A DNA stretch of 64,000 nt from Cylicocyclus nassatus (taxonomy: Eukaryota > Nematoda > Chromadorea > Rhabditida > Strongylidae). Position 1 is the first letter of the stretch. Each line of letters starts with the position of its first letter. The stretch lies in the NCBI GenBank assembly GCA_958299035.1, contig CATQJL010000316.1:33793441-33857440 (forward strand), in the 5' to 3' direction. The notes under the pieces were generated by a model that saw only the letters and a list, made by a program, of their open reading frames with translations, made no database searches and had not been told where the DNA came from. The translations under genes and the position numbers were made by a program. This document shows, in pieces, positions 35,363 to 46,539 of the stretch.

Positions 35363-36790
35363 CCGGACGAACTTATTAATATTGCAAAAAAAGGATTTCT
35401 GTGACTACTCAAATCTGAGCCGTCAAGGGGAAGATGAAACGTAGACACGGCTTTTTCATCAAGCATATACAGTACATAGAATGCTTTTATTGGCAAAAAC
35501 ACTCAAGATAAAATTTATTTTTCTCATTGATTCGAATGGCACCTTATAGGACTCTCCACCAAAACATCAATGTTTTGTTTATTAGAAGGTACCTTATATA
35601 TTATAGAAATAATTGCACATTCCAAATAAATTATTCGATTTGCCAATAAACAAACCTTTTTCCTACAAAGACAAATGGGATTACAGTTGCGATCGGACTA
35701 GTTTTTGAGTACGGAAATGCGTGCAAATTTGGATGACACCTATATTAATTCTTTAGAAACACCCATGGTTTGCAGAGTGCCCGCAAAGTATACGCCAAAA
35801 GAGTGTAAAAAGCTGCGATTAAGCACTACTTGGCCTTCAAGAAAAGTGAATCTACTATGTTGGAACATAAGTCCTGCACCACAATTTTCAAGAACTCCGT
35901 ATTTTCCTCCAGATTGTACAAATATGTTTGAACTAGTGTAATTTGGAAAGAAAAAAACCTTTCGTTTTTTGACTATGTTCAAAGCAAGAATTATCATTGT
36001 CATATCGCGGCTGCCGAAGCTATTGAATGCAAGCATTCGAAATGCGTATTTCCAATTTTAAATTCCAAAAATGCTGAAAGACGCGAAATTTCCAAACTTA
36101 CTTTTCATTCAATTTTTATAATCATGCTTTATGACTAAATCAAATTTTTGCTGATAGGAGGTCTCTGCAAGAAGTTGTAATTCAATTTTCGACCTTATTT
36201 TCGAGTTATGATAATGCTTGAAATAAAATGTCTAATGTGTACAACAAATTACTACATAAATCAAATACAATGAAAAAAGTACTATACAAATTAGAACGCT
36301 GCTGTGAGCCATTTAACATGAATTTTTTTTGTTGGAATTAATGACTTATAATATGTTCCAACATGATAGTAAATGAAGAATAATTTATGTAGCTTCATCA
36401 AAGATGGTTGTTTTTCTGAAATTTGAGCTATGAGTTGCATCGCACAGATTTATCATCGATTCTTATTTAGTTTGTGTTTTAATTTTCTGTGGAACAATTA
36501 TTTTAGAAGAGTTAGCTATTTTATAGCCATAAAATTGTGCATACTTTCTTACAATAAATTTCTAACGAAGATTCGGCAAATGTTTGTCTACCTACAGCTA
36601 ATTTGAAGCAGCGAACGATTTATGTATGGGAAAAACTTTTGAAGGTGAAATATCACATTGCCAGCCATAAATTACTGCTGCTGTGTGACTATTGAACAAT
36701 CGTACGTACAAGAAAAAAATCCGACCTGTTTCATTTAGTGGTGATCGAAGTATCAAGTGTTAGAAGACAGTTCCCTATCATTTTTTGCAA
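35363..36790. other. Non-genic stretch, one ambiguous open frame
   Basis: A minus-strand frame at 35740-36036 (about 98 codons, containing SGGKYGVLENCGAGLMFQHS) looks mildly protein-like but has no splice support or recognised motif. The rest is AT-rich and featureless. Confidence 0.28.
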
Positions 36791-36798
36791 CATTTCAG
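36791..36798 (+). promoter_or_regulatory. Splice acceptor upstream of the start codon, possibly trans-splice site
   Basis: CATTTCAG preceded by TTTTTTGCAA lies about 75 bases before the ATG at 36874. In nematodes such a site ahead of a first coding exon often receives a spliced leader. It could also end an ordinary 5'-UTR intron. Confidence 0.4.
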
Positions 36799-36873
36799 CG
36801 AATGCAACGGTAACGGAGTTATTAAAACGGTTTCTCCAAGACGACTTCGGCTACCTGAGTGCATCAGTCAGCA

Positions 36874-39694
36874 ATGATATGGCTTGTTGCGCTGGTCGTC
36901 CTCAGCCTACTTCAGGTAGCTGATGCAAGGCTCAGGTAAGATCTTTCAAAGGTATACGTTTCATATAAAAAATTAGAATCAACTTTCCGTAACTAATCTT
37001 CTTCTTGGATCTCTTTCTACACTATCTCAAATATAGGTGTTCTACAAAGACTCAGTTATACGGGAGTCGTCTTGGCAGAAAACAGCCTCTACTTTTACCG
37101 CAACATCCTCTCGCGTCTATAGAGATGTTGCGGAGCAGTAATTTTGAAAGCAGCGTCCAAGCAAGTCTGGACACATGGGGATCTTAATGGATAGTGATTT
37201 TGGGGCCCTAATTAAGCCACTGCCCAACCGGCAACTCAGGTAGTGCTCTAGCGGCTGAGATATTCCCCTCGAAACTAGACTCCAGGATCGTATTTGGCAT
37301 GGATTCATGGCCTAACGCGTGGGTCCTGGCGCGAAACTGCCATTAATCCATGCGGATACAATCCTGGGGTCTGTTTGGAGGCGTATATCTCTATCGGTTA
37401 ATAAGTCACCTGCACTGCCGCTTGGGCAGTGCCCTAGTTAGGGCCTCAAAACGGCATTCCACGTAAAGTCGCCATAGGTCCAGATCTGCCTGAACGCTGC
37501 CTTTAATAGGCGAAGTAAGGTTGCGAAAAAGGAAAGGCAATTTGAAGTTGATCTAATATTTGAAGTTATTTTTAGCGAGATAAAAGAAGCGATTGTTTCA
37601 GTTTGAAAAGTACTTCGTTTATTTCGCTAAGATAACATTCCAGAATGCACAAACTTCACCTATCATGGCAGTTTAAATGAGTTAAGCTTACAACCAGGAC
37701 AATAGTTGAGAGACCAGTTAAGAGTTACATGTTTTTAGTGTATCTCTGCTTTCTGCTATTTCTCAAGCATCGGAGCATTGCTTGCTAAAATGACTACTTA
37801 CAAAAATTCTCAATTTTCTCAATAGAGGCATGCAAACACACCGAAAGCACCGAAAGTCAGCCTAAAATTCCCAAGGTTAGAGCAGAAGTTCCGAACCATT
37901 TCACCATTTTTTTGCACAGAATGAATCATTCTTGGTGCGTTCACCCGCTATGGGTGACTCGTCTCTTGCATACGTTGTTTGAGTGTCATATCGTGTCTAA
38001 GATTGAAGTGAGAACAGGGAAGGCTTGTTATGGTTGTGACCATTCTAAATGAGATATATATTGAAACAAATGAGAAGTTAGAGTATAATTGTCATGAAAC
38101 GAAATTTCACGACAATTTTTGCATCTGTTTTTACACTATTCGGTTTCGGGGCTAAGAACTATACCGGTAGCTACCCTATGCTGCTGAAGTTGATGATAAA
38201 CGCTGATCTCAAAACTGTGACCCTTATCTGCGGGACGTTCTTTTGAGTTTCGCAAGTTTTGAGCCATGCCAACTTCTCATGGTAGAATAGTGCCGCGCGA
38301 GTGTGGGATCTTCACTGCACAAAGGGTTGCATGTTCAATCTTTCGCAAGGGAGATTTTTGCATTTTTGTTTCTGAAGCCACAGCCTCTCCAAAATGTGCT
38401 TTGCACGTAAGGATTACAGAATCGAGATCAGCATTTATCACTAATTTCGGCAACATCTTTCATCTCTTGAATGACCACTTTGCTAAGGAAGCTTTCCTGT
38501 AAATTATACTATTTTTGAAGAATTTTTGGAACTAAAAGTACCATTATTTTTAGTTATCTTGAGAATGCAACATACATTAGCATCATTTTATAAGTCGTCA
38601 AGGATATCTGCTGGGTGTAGCATTGCTTTTACTGTAAAACTAACGCAACTAGTTACATTTTCATTAGAGTTGGTTGTCGGCCCCATATCATGTACCATCT
38701 CTATTCGCATCATTCGTGCATTCCACAATATCATTTTTTCTACAGAAGTGTAAGAATCTGCAAAGAATTGTTTTTACTTTTTAACAAATGCATGACCATT
38801 TTTCTGAACTTTACTCTTTTATAACCAACACAAACAATCAGCACTAGTGCAAGACCGATAGGTGGAACCAAACTTTTTTTTAGATAAAAAGTGGTGCCAC
38901 TCGGTATGCTAAAAAACTATTGAGTCGCCCATTGTGATAAATGATCTTACATGCGAGAGCCCAAATGAATATACTGTATACTTTGACATTGTTTATAAAT
39001 AAGCAGGTATTATCTTTATGTAATATAACTTGAGGTTAGGATTAGCTACACAGTTCCAAAGAAGATGAGACACTAGCTTTGCTGTGATAACTTGGAAGAA
39101 TGACATAGTATTACTACGTTTTTCAAAAAATCAAATTACAGATTTGAGAGGCAAACGCCGCCTTGCGATCCATGTGCAGCAGCAGCAGCAGCTGCGGCGG
39201 CGGCGGCGGCAGCAGCAGCACCACCACCACCACCTCCGCCTACTGAACCACCACCACCACCACCACCTCCGCCTACTGAACCACCACCGCCACCACCTCC
39301 TCCGCCTACTGAGCCACCACCGCCGCCACCACCGGCTCCGGCTCCGGCTCCGGCTGCGGCTCCGGCCACTACAGTGTGCGTAACATGTCAGCAACAACCT
39401 CAAACGCCGACTACGATCATAAAGGAAGTTATAAGAGAACGTTATGTAATGCCTCCAAGAAGACGCTGGCGCCCTATGCCCTTTTGGTTCCCACCCCCAC
39501 CACCCCCACCACCTCCACCGCCACCACCACCTCCACCACCGCCACCACCACCACCGCCGCGACGACCTCCAATAGTTAAATACAAGTTTGTGTACCACCG
39601 TCAGCAACCCTGGTACAGTTGTAACGTATGCGCGGTCAAAGTTCAATGCACTGACCCTACCGGTGTAGCTTGCGCTACAGCCACAGGTGGTTAA
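36874..39694 (+). CDS. Secreted proline-rich protein, two exons (36874-36935, 39142-39694)
   Basis: Exon 1 encodes a signal peptide (MIWLVALVVLSLLQVADA) and ends at AG|GTAAGA in phase 2. Exon 2 follows ATTACAG and completes the codon (AG+A = Arg). The joined length is 615 nt, an exact 204 codons plus stop. The mature chain runs: short Cys pair (PPCDPC), an Ala run, three PPPPPPPTEP-type blocks, an Ala/Pro linker, a CVTC motif, a basic segment (KEVIRERYVMPPRRRWRP), a long polyproline tract, and a conserved C-terminal module with VKYKFVYHRQQPWYSCNVCA and more Cys. AATAAA lies 27 nt after the stop. A frameshifted paralogue at 58715-59218 keeps the N- and C-terminal modules, which confirms that they are coding. 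The family is not one I know; secretion and Pro-rich tracts suggest an extracellular matrix, cuticle or surface role. Extra small exons in the 2.2-kb intron cannot be excluded. Confidence 0.75.
37145..37505. mobile_element. AAAGGCAGCGT-family fold-back miniature element (copy 2), in the intron
   Basis: Same organisation as 1172-1520: ends GAAAGCAGCGTCCAAGC and ACGCTGCCTTTAA, internal CATGGATTCATGG, and the shared block GGCCCTAATTAAGCCACTGC followed by an ACTCAGGTAGTGCTCTAGC stretch that returns inverted near 37410-37440. It lies in the large intron of the proline-rich gene. Confidence 0.75.
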
Positions 39695-39720
39695 GCGTCT
39701 GTAATTTTTGCTTTTTTCAC

Positions 39721-39726
39721 AATAAA
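39721..39726 (+). promoter_or_regulatory. Polyadenylation signal AATAAA
   Basis: Canonical AATAAA 27 nt after the stop codon of the proline-rich gene, followed by a T-rich stretch. This position fits a short 3' UTR. Confidence 0.65.
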
Positions 39727-40660
39727 TTGTACTTTTGGTAGCTTTTTAGTAATTGAGTTTACGCTCACATAACGGGAGTCAAAAAGATCATGTCGAAAAG
39801 GTGGGACTTTTTGTTTTCATCGGATTACAGACAAAAAACAATTCTTGTAAATTTAGTACATATACTTTCAAACAAGAAACAAAAGAAGGACATTTTCAGT
39901 TTTCTTTTAACTGATGTCACATTGAAGTGGGAATAAATATTCAAGCCAAAACATAAAATCTAATAATAATACGGTTTCATATAGGTATATCGATGAATTG
40001 TTGACTATACATACTTTGCAAAACACACTACCTAATCAGAGAAACTTATGATGGCAAACTCTATAAAGTAGAATCTAATCTGTTTAGATAAAACCAATTG
40101 CAGTCACCTATCACCTACCAAAATGATGGTTGACAGGCTAATAGTCAATTGTTATCAATTTTGACTCTAATTTTTCTATCAGTACTGAAAAGGCATTAAT
40201 ACGCCAAGAAACTGGGAATAATACGTACATGTACCTTTTTTCAACCTCATCGATAAAATATTCTTGAAAACACTCTTTTAAACGGTGGTAACAATAGGAA
40301 TATAATTCTAGCTAGTATATATGAATGTATGAACAAGAATACGTGTTCTTTATATGAACACAGGATGAGTATTCAAATCTTACAAGAAATATTAATGTTA
40401 GTCTTCTTGATTCTTTCATACTTTAATACAATTAGTAATTATTCACCATTAATTTAACATCTACACACTTCCCTCTGGGACTCATAGGCGGTGAAAGCAC
40501 TTTTCTTCTATGAGACGGCAGTGGTAACTAAATGATCCTAGATGCCTAATGACTATCCAGCGAATGAGCCAACCTCATTACACGCTATTGAACATCGAAA
40601 AGGAACCGAGCATGCGGAGTTTCGCCAACCTGAGGCACGACAAAAACCATCTTTGTCTAA
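39727..40660. other. Non-genic stretch, nothing recognised
   Basis: AT-rich downstream flank of the proline-rich gene. I see no supported feature. Confidence 0.4.
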
Positions 40661-40900
40661 GGCCTAAGGCATACCTCACGCGATTTTAGTCGCCGCGCGA
40701 CTTGGCATTACAACGACCCTCCATAGCTGGTCGTAAACGCACTTTGCTTAGGCCAGACTTGCTGCGCTTGTTACAATTCACGGAATCTACGCACCCATGC
40801 AACTGAGAACCTTGCATGCTTAATCTCTAGACATCTGGCAAATCGCCAAGTCGCGAGGATGTGGCGATTTCGTGAAATCGCGAGAAGTATGCCTTAGGCC
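40661..40900. mobile_element. CACGCGATTT-family miniature element
   Basis: The left end GGCCTAAGGCATACCTCACG and the inverted right end AGAAGTATGCCTTAGGCC share the core CGCGATTTTAGTCGC / GGCGATTTCGTGAAATCGCG. It is 240 bp with no coding frame, and is related to 48028-48243 and 61792-62132. Confidence 0.75.
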
Positions 40901-41635
40901 TAAGGTCGCACGTCAGGACTCACACTGCTTTCAGCGGTTGTTTTGCCGCGCACACCAAGCTCAGATTCTGTGACTCACAAACCTCTCCGTTGCTGAAATG
41001 GCACGACGGTGAATAGACAAAAAGGGTCCACACTGTATGGACTCTTTTTGCAGCATTACACAGAGTTAGCTTCCGTTAGCTAACGTGCAAACTTTGACTC
41101 ATGACCCGCATCCGACATGTGACCCTAATTGGACTCTACTTACTTTCTTTCTTTCACCTCTCATCGCCATTAGTGAGAATAAAGCAAAAGCCTCTCTCAG
41201 GTAATTTGCAGAATTAAGGAGATTTAGATGTTGATTACACCACGATGAGCTGTCCAAAATCGAAACAAATGATCCAAAGAAAATGGATTTTGGCGTTGAA
41301 GCCATCCCACCAGATAAAAAAAAAGAATAAAAGGAAGATGCAAATTTAACGCTAGAGTTGACTTGGATAAGCCACTGTCTTCCGTTAAAAACTTCCAACT
41401 AACCGAATAAAAACTATTTGAAAAATTATCTGCAATTAAATGCCTGATTTATAGAGTCACAAAATCAGTTTTGTGTTTAAGAGACGGTGATTGCAACTGG
41501 AGTCATCATTCCTTATTGAGGAGTTTTGATGATGGCATAGAAACAACGCTACATTCCTACTAAGGAAATAGAACAAATTGTTTCAAAACTTAAGTATTAT
41601 AAGCATAAACATTATCTAGTACTTATTAGGTCGTC
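40901..41635. other. Non-genic stretch, nothing recognised
   Basis: The minus-strand 99-codon frame at 41099-41398 has no recognised motif. Nothing else seen. Confidence 0.3.
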
Positions 41636-42602
41636 TCAAAAGTATTTTCGTCTTTTTTTAAGCAAGCGACACAGTCCGCAGGGCAAAGGTTTACAGAAGC
41701 TCTCTTGGTAGGATCCAATGCAGTTTTTCATGCTGTTTTAGAAGGTCACCTTTATATCGCATTTGTAGCAAAGAGTTCCTAGAAAATCACTATAAGCTGC
41801 GATCCATGCTTTTTACCAAGGTCAGGTTCCGCTATTTTTCTGAATTTGTACTGATTCCCAGAAGAAAACAGGTAACTTGTAGATAGAGCAAACCTGGTAG
41901 GACACAAAACAGTCTCGTTCTCATTCACAGAGCTCTCCATGATTCTTGACAGAATTTTAAACAGCCGTCAAATTTTAGCAGACTCATATCAGACGCAGGC
42001 TCGTCAAACTTCAATAAATTGCCGATTTTTGATGCTTACAAAAAGTTGGATTCAGCACTAATTTTACAAAGTAAATAAGCGGTCCAAGTTCGAGATATCA
42101 AATTTTGAATTTCCCGGGTACAGCTTGGTGTGCCTTCAAAAACATGAGTTTTGTAGAGTTTAACAAAGAACATGTTATTGAAATAGGAGAAAGTGATGCA
42201 TCAAATATGTAGCACCCGAGCTGTTTGACGGCTGATGTTCTATGAGGTTTTAGTTGACTAAATATGAAATTTGATAGCATCAAAAAAATAATTTTGCAAA
42301 TTTTGCAAAGCAGGGGAAGGGACGAAATTTATTTGCATACCACCAAGTTTACTCTATCTATAAGTTACTCGGTTTTCTTTTAGAAATCAGTACAAATTTA
42401 GAAAATAGCGGAACTTAACCTTGGTAAAAAACATGGATCGCAGTTTACAGTGACTTTCTGAAAACTCGTTGCTAGAACTGCAATATAAAGATGACCTTTC
42501 GAAAGAGCATGAAAAACTGCATTGAATCCTACTAGGAGTTTCTGTAGACCTTTGCTCTGCAAACAAAGCAAAAATATCAAAAATACTTTCGGGACGACCT
42601 AA
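41636..42602. mobile_element. Mariner-type fold-back element
   Basis: TTAGGTCGTCTCAAAAGTAT and AATACTTTCGGGACGACCTAA without its last base form inverted ends flanked by TA. The arms continue for about 230 bp: GGATCCAATGCAGTTTTTCA returns near 42508-42528, and AAGGTCAGGTTCCGCTATTT returns near 42402-42421. The middle of about 480 bp contains no transposase motif. Confidence 0.82.
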
Positions 42603-45600
42603 TATCATCATCGTCCCAAACTGTGAAGGGCTGCCTACCATAGTGATATACTGCTTTCTGTAACTCAACGCAAATTGCGTGATATATCACGTCGTCAAAT
42701 CTTAAGATTCGGTTACAGCAGAAACACAAATCCGGCACGAGTTCGTATTCTTCAAAGGTCAGCGAATAACTGATAGGAAATTTGTAAGAAAAACTTCATA
42801 TTCCATTGACGTTGGATAGACATAGATATGGATATAATTCATTTTAACTTCAATTCAAGCTTTAAGAACTAATGCATTTAGTAATTGTCATTCTTCAGTT
42901 CCCCTTTAGGGTTTTCCAAAGCCAAATTAGCGAGACGTTGGGAAGTATTTAGTTCTCAATTTTGCAATAAAAATGCTTCTGCATTATAAAAACTACAACT
43001 CGGAGAATTGTCGGAGTAAGCGGCCATGCGGTTTTGGGCAAATGAAAAAATAAACTGCTGGTTTTTTGCGGTCCGCTTGCAGATATTTGAAAGATTATTA
43101 GACGCCTTTTGGGCGAACGCTCAGAAAAAAACAATCGTCGCTTTTTCATGGATTAGTTGCTGCAGTAACCGCATTCTCGCGAAATTTTTGCGAGAATACG
43201 CAGAATTTTTGAAATCCGCGCGGTCCTTTATGAAGGACCGCGCAGCTCGTGGGTACCTCCCACAGAAGAGTATCCCAGATCCAGGTAATCAATCAAAGAT
43301 GACTTTTCTGCCACAAAAATTGCTATCTTCGCTCGAAACTGTGTAACAAGAGTTAGAAGAGTTAGAGCTCTCGATGAAGGTTTGGCCAGCGAGCTGAACG
43401 AAATTATTTGACGAACGCTCGCAAAAAAGCGGTGTTGCTGCCCGCTGGCAGAACATGCGACAGTGAAGGAGGTACCGCTCACTGGAACTTTGGTCACGCC
43501 CCGAAAATTTGGCTGACCGCACAAATGGCACAACATTTGATGTCAGCCCAAAAAATGCAAATGAGCACTGGTACCCAAAAGACAAATAATTTGAAAATAC
43601 TGGAAGATGATACGTTTGCTCGTTAACTGTTTTCATAAGTATAGCGGATGGCCACCATAAATAAGCATACCCCAGTGCGAGGTGACGGCTGAAATTGGGA
43701 AAAACGAGCGTACTCAAAGTAACTAAGGTAATTTTTTTTGACGAGCGAAGTCAGTGCCATGCATTGAATTCTTGGAGCTGGTGGCTCCTAGTGACTCTTT
43801 TGATATCTTACTGAAATAATAATCCGTTTCGAAAGTCGGATTCACTTGCTACAGGTTAAACAAAGGGCATATCATGGTGATTTTTCGAAAGAACGAATTG
43901 AATGATTTTCAAAAACCAGGTATTTGAGTAAGCGAATATTGAACAAGTTCATAAACATATATTTTGATATACGACTTACACAGAAAAGCCAATTTACCCC
44001 ATCATCAGCATCCTCACTCCCCCCTGTAGCGACAGGAAGATTGGAAGACTTGTTATGAGCTATCTTAAGATGATGCGCGTAAAGACAGTGGCAATATCTT
44101 CTCGAATCTCGCTGTGGTTTCCATAAGAAAGAGGTACGGAAGAAAATGAGAACGCAATTCTGATCACGTTAAACTGAAAATTCTAGCAAGAATTTGAGAA
44201 TCGATTGTTGCTAAAACGGGATGGTGCTATTGTCTGAAGCCCCAAGAGGCGGTGCAATTACTTCACAGTGTCAAACTATTGACGTGGAAAATTGCTGAAA
44301 AACTTAAAGTATGAATGTGCGAAATTTCAACTCTCAGCGCGACTTTCAACTGTCAGAGGACTCATAGGAGAAGCTCACAATGATACTTAACATTTTGATA
44401 CACTGTACGATGGTAAGCATCAGAAATCAAGGGTCCATTAACTATACTGAAGATGAAAAGGGGTGTTGTGACCAAAGCCTAATACTTTGAACGGTCTAGT
44501 CGTTAGAGTTTTATCCCTTCTTCTAAACTCAAAAAAAACACCAGTCAACTTATATCACTGAGCAAACCTCGCATTTTACAGAATTGAAGGAAAGGGCCGC
44601 ACATTTGCCATCTGGACTACTGCGAGTTTCACAACTCAGCAGTTGGCTGTACACCAAACTCGAAACGAAATCCAATCAAACACTCGAGTGAACATTCAAA
44701 TATTAGTTGTTCAAAATCGACGACCAATAGTCAAATTTTCGATTTTCGTTCCAAACCCCGTCTTTTGACAATCCCAGTATTCAAATTCTATGCACAGCCA
44801 CGTTTTCTGATTATTCGACTTTTTGATTTTCACGAAGATGGAAAACTCTGAGTTTCGAATTTCGAATGCGAATATGTCTGAATTTATTCGAAGATAATTT
44901 TTTCGTTTGAAACCAGGATATATAGGCCAACGCTTGAACATAGTGTTTGCCAATGGTTACGCCATCAGATATGCTCAAAAAAAGTTATCTCCCCCTCGCC
45001 CCTGCCCCATAAACATATCCTCAAGAACCACAAAAATCGTTAGTGTTGGGGTGATATGTGCGTTAAAAGACACCGTGATCGGGTAGAAATTCAGTTCGTC
45101 TTTTTTGCTCACTTTAGCTTGCCCGCTAGGCTGATTAAGTAATTTCACCATGCAAAACGCGAGACTGGCAAGTACAGGCCCCTCATTCAAATTTTGAATG
45201 ATTGGAGCAATTCAGAATTGCTGATGGTGGCATGCGCCTACCGCTGAAAGGGAAGATAAAGTTAGCCGAGTCCGAGACTTTTAAATCAGACCGTCTCTTT
45301 CAAATTTCTCCAGCGTGTGCCGCTTTTTTTGTAGCTTTTTTCGCGAGTTTAGCGATGGCGTGCTTAAAAGCGATGACACAGATATATCGATTCCCAATTT
45401 GCTGGAAAGTGCTTCAAATTTTGACACAACTCCAAATTAAGACTAGAGGAGCTAAAAGACAAATTAGACGCTGTACATCTCATATCCTACGCTTTATACA
45501 TGTTATGAATTTTCTATAGTACAAAACAAGGAAATTCGAGGATAATAAGCACAATTTTGTTTTTGAGTTGAACAAAAAACGATTAGTTTTTCCATGCATA

Positions 45601-45799
45601 CTTTGAGCTTCCACCGAAGAGTATTAGGAAACCAGTGTCTAGAGGCTAAGCTACTGCTCGATACTACTTAAGCAAAGCCGCTCGGATAAAAGATTCTCTC
45701 GTTTTCTGTAGATTGATCGAAAGACTACCTCAAAAGCTACGTCGTAAGCTTTTGCGAAATTAACTGATAGTCGCTATTGGAATCGCCTTGTTGTCCGTT
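42603..45799. other. Non-genic stretch, nothing firm
   Basis: Several open frames of 70-140 codons occur on both strands around 42950-43720 without motifs or splice sites. A 12-bp-stem hairpin, GCGCGGTCCTTTATGAAGGA then CCGCGC, lies at 43218-43243. I see no gene. Confidence 0.3.
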
Positions 45800-46006
45800 T
45801 TCAGAAAATATATACTTTGCCTGTGGTCCGTTATAAAAAGTGCCGGGTGAAGGGTGGGTGAGATTTTTATAATGGGGGTGCTCAAGTAGACGTCTTTTTA
45901 CAATGGTAAAAAAGCCTGTACTTGAGCACTCCCATTATGAAAGTCTCACCCTCCCTTCAGCCGGCACTTTTTATAACGGACCACAGGCAAAGTATATATT
46001 TTCTGA
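45800..46006. repeat. Fold-back element with ~95-bp arms
   Basis: TCAGAAAATATATACTTTGC and the following CTGTGGTCCGTTATAAAAAG are inverted at 45961-46006. The arms continue through GTGCTCAAGTA / TACTTGAGCAC to a loop near 45905. Few mismatches suggest a recent insertion. No coding capacity. Confidence 0.8.
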
Positions 46007-46300
46007 AAGCGGAGCATGAGATGGTTTCAAAAGCGACTATCACGGCGTACAAGATGTTCATCTACAAAATTTATCAATTTTTTTACTTTAAAAATTCGAA
46101 AATTCCTAAAAATCACTAAGCACACTCTTCACCGCAATTTCTTGAACGGATCTCTGATATGCTATAAAATTTCTGAAGCGGAGGACGATACGGTTTCAAC
46201 GGTGACCATCCCGCCGCAAAAGATGTTTATTTACAAAAGTTATGAATTTTTTTATGTTAAAAAATCCAAAATGTCCAGAAATCACTACTCGTCACCAAGC
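46001..46300 (+). repeat. Two tandem ~170-bp units
   Basis: Unit 1 begins at 46001 and unit 2 at 46171. Both encode a similar peptide in the plus frame: KMFIYKIYQFFYFKNSKIPK in the first and KMFIYKSYEFFYVKKSKMSR in the second. The similarity may simply reflect DNA identity. Confidence 0.6.
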
Positions 46301-46404
46301 ACTTTTTTCAACAGTCTCCTCCTTTCCTATACATGAACAATTCACGTACAAACATCTCCTTTGCTTAACCTTACCTCACTCTTGATTTTTTTCTCGGTTT
46401 TTGG

Positions 46405-46475
46405 TGAAGGGGGTCACCTTGGTCCCGGCTCAGGGATGAAGAGGGGGTGAGAAAATTTTCACACTATCGCACCTA
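46405..46475 (+). repeat. End fragment related to the hAT-type fold-back at 48787-51287
   Basis: AAGGGGGTCACCTTGGTCCC ... CACTATCGCACCTATG follows the same order as the right terminus of the large fold-back (GAAGGTGGTCACCCTGTACC ... CACTATCGCACCTCTG). No matching left end was found. Confidence 0.5.
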
Positions 46476-46539
46476 TGAGAAGAACACTATAATTGTGCTA
46501 AAGATTTAACAGTAAACATATTTTGATAGGAACAAACTA

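Noticed and set aside
39131..39646. Long minus-strand Gly/Arg/Trp-rich open frames opposite the proline-rich exon
   Set aside because: They are the antisense of CCA/CCT repeats, which lack stops by composition; the plus strand has the splice site, signal exon, poly(A) signal and a paralogue.
43289..43717. 142-codon minus-strand frame
   Set aside because: No start context, splice sites or motif; open frames of this size are expected by chance on two strands of 64 kb.
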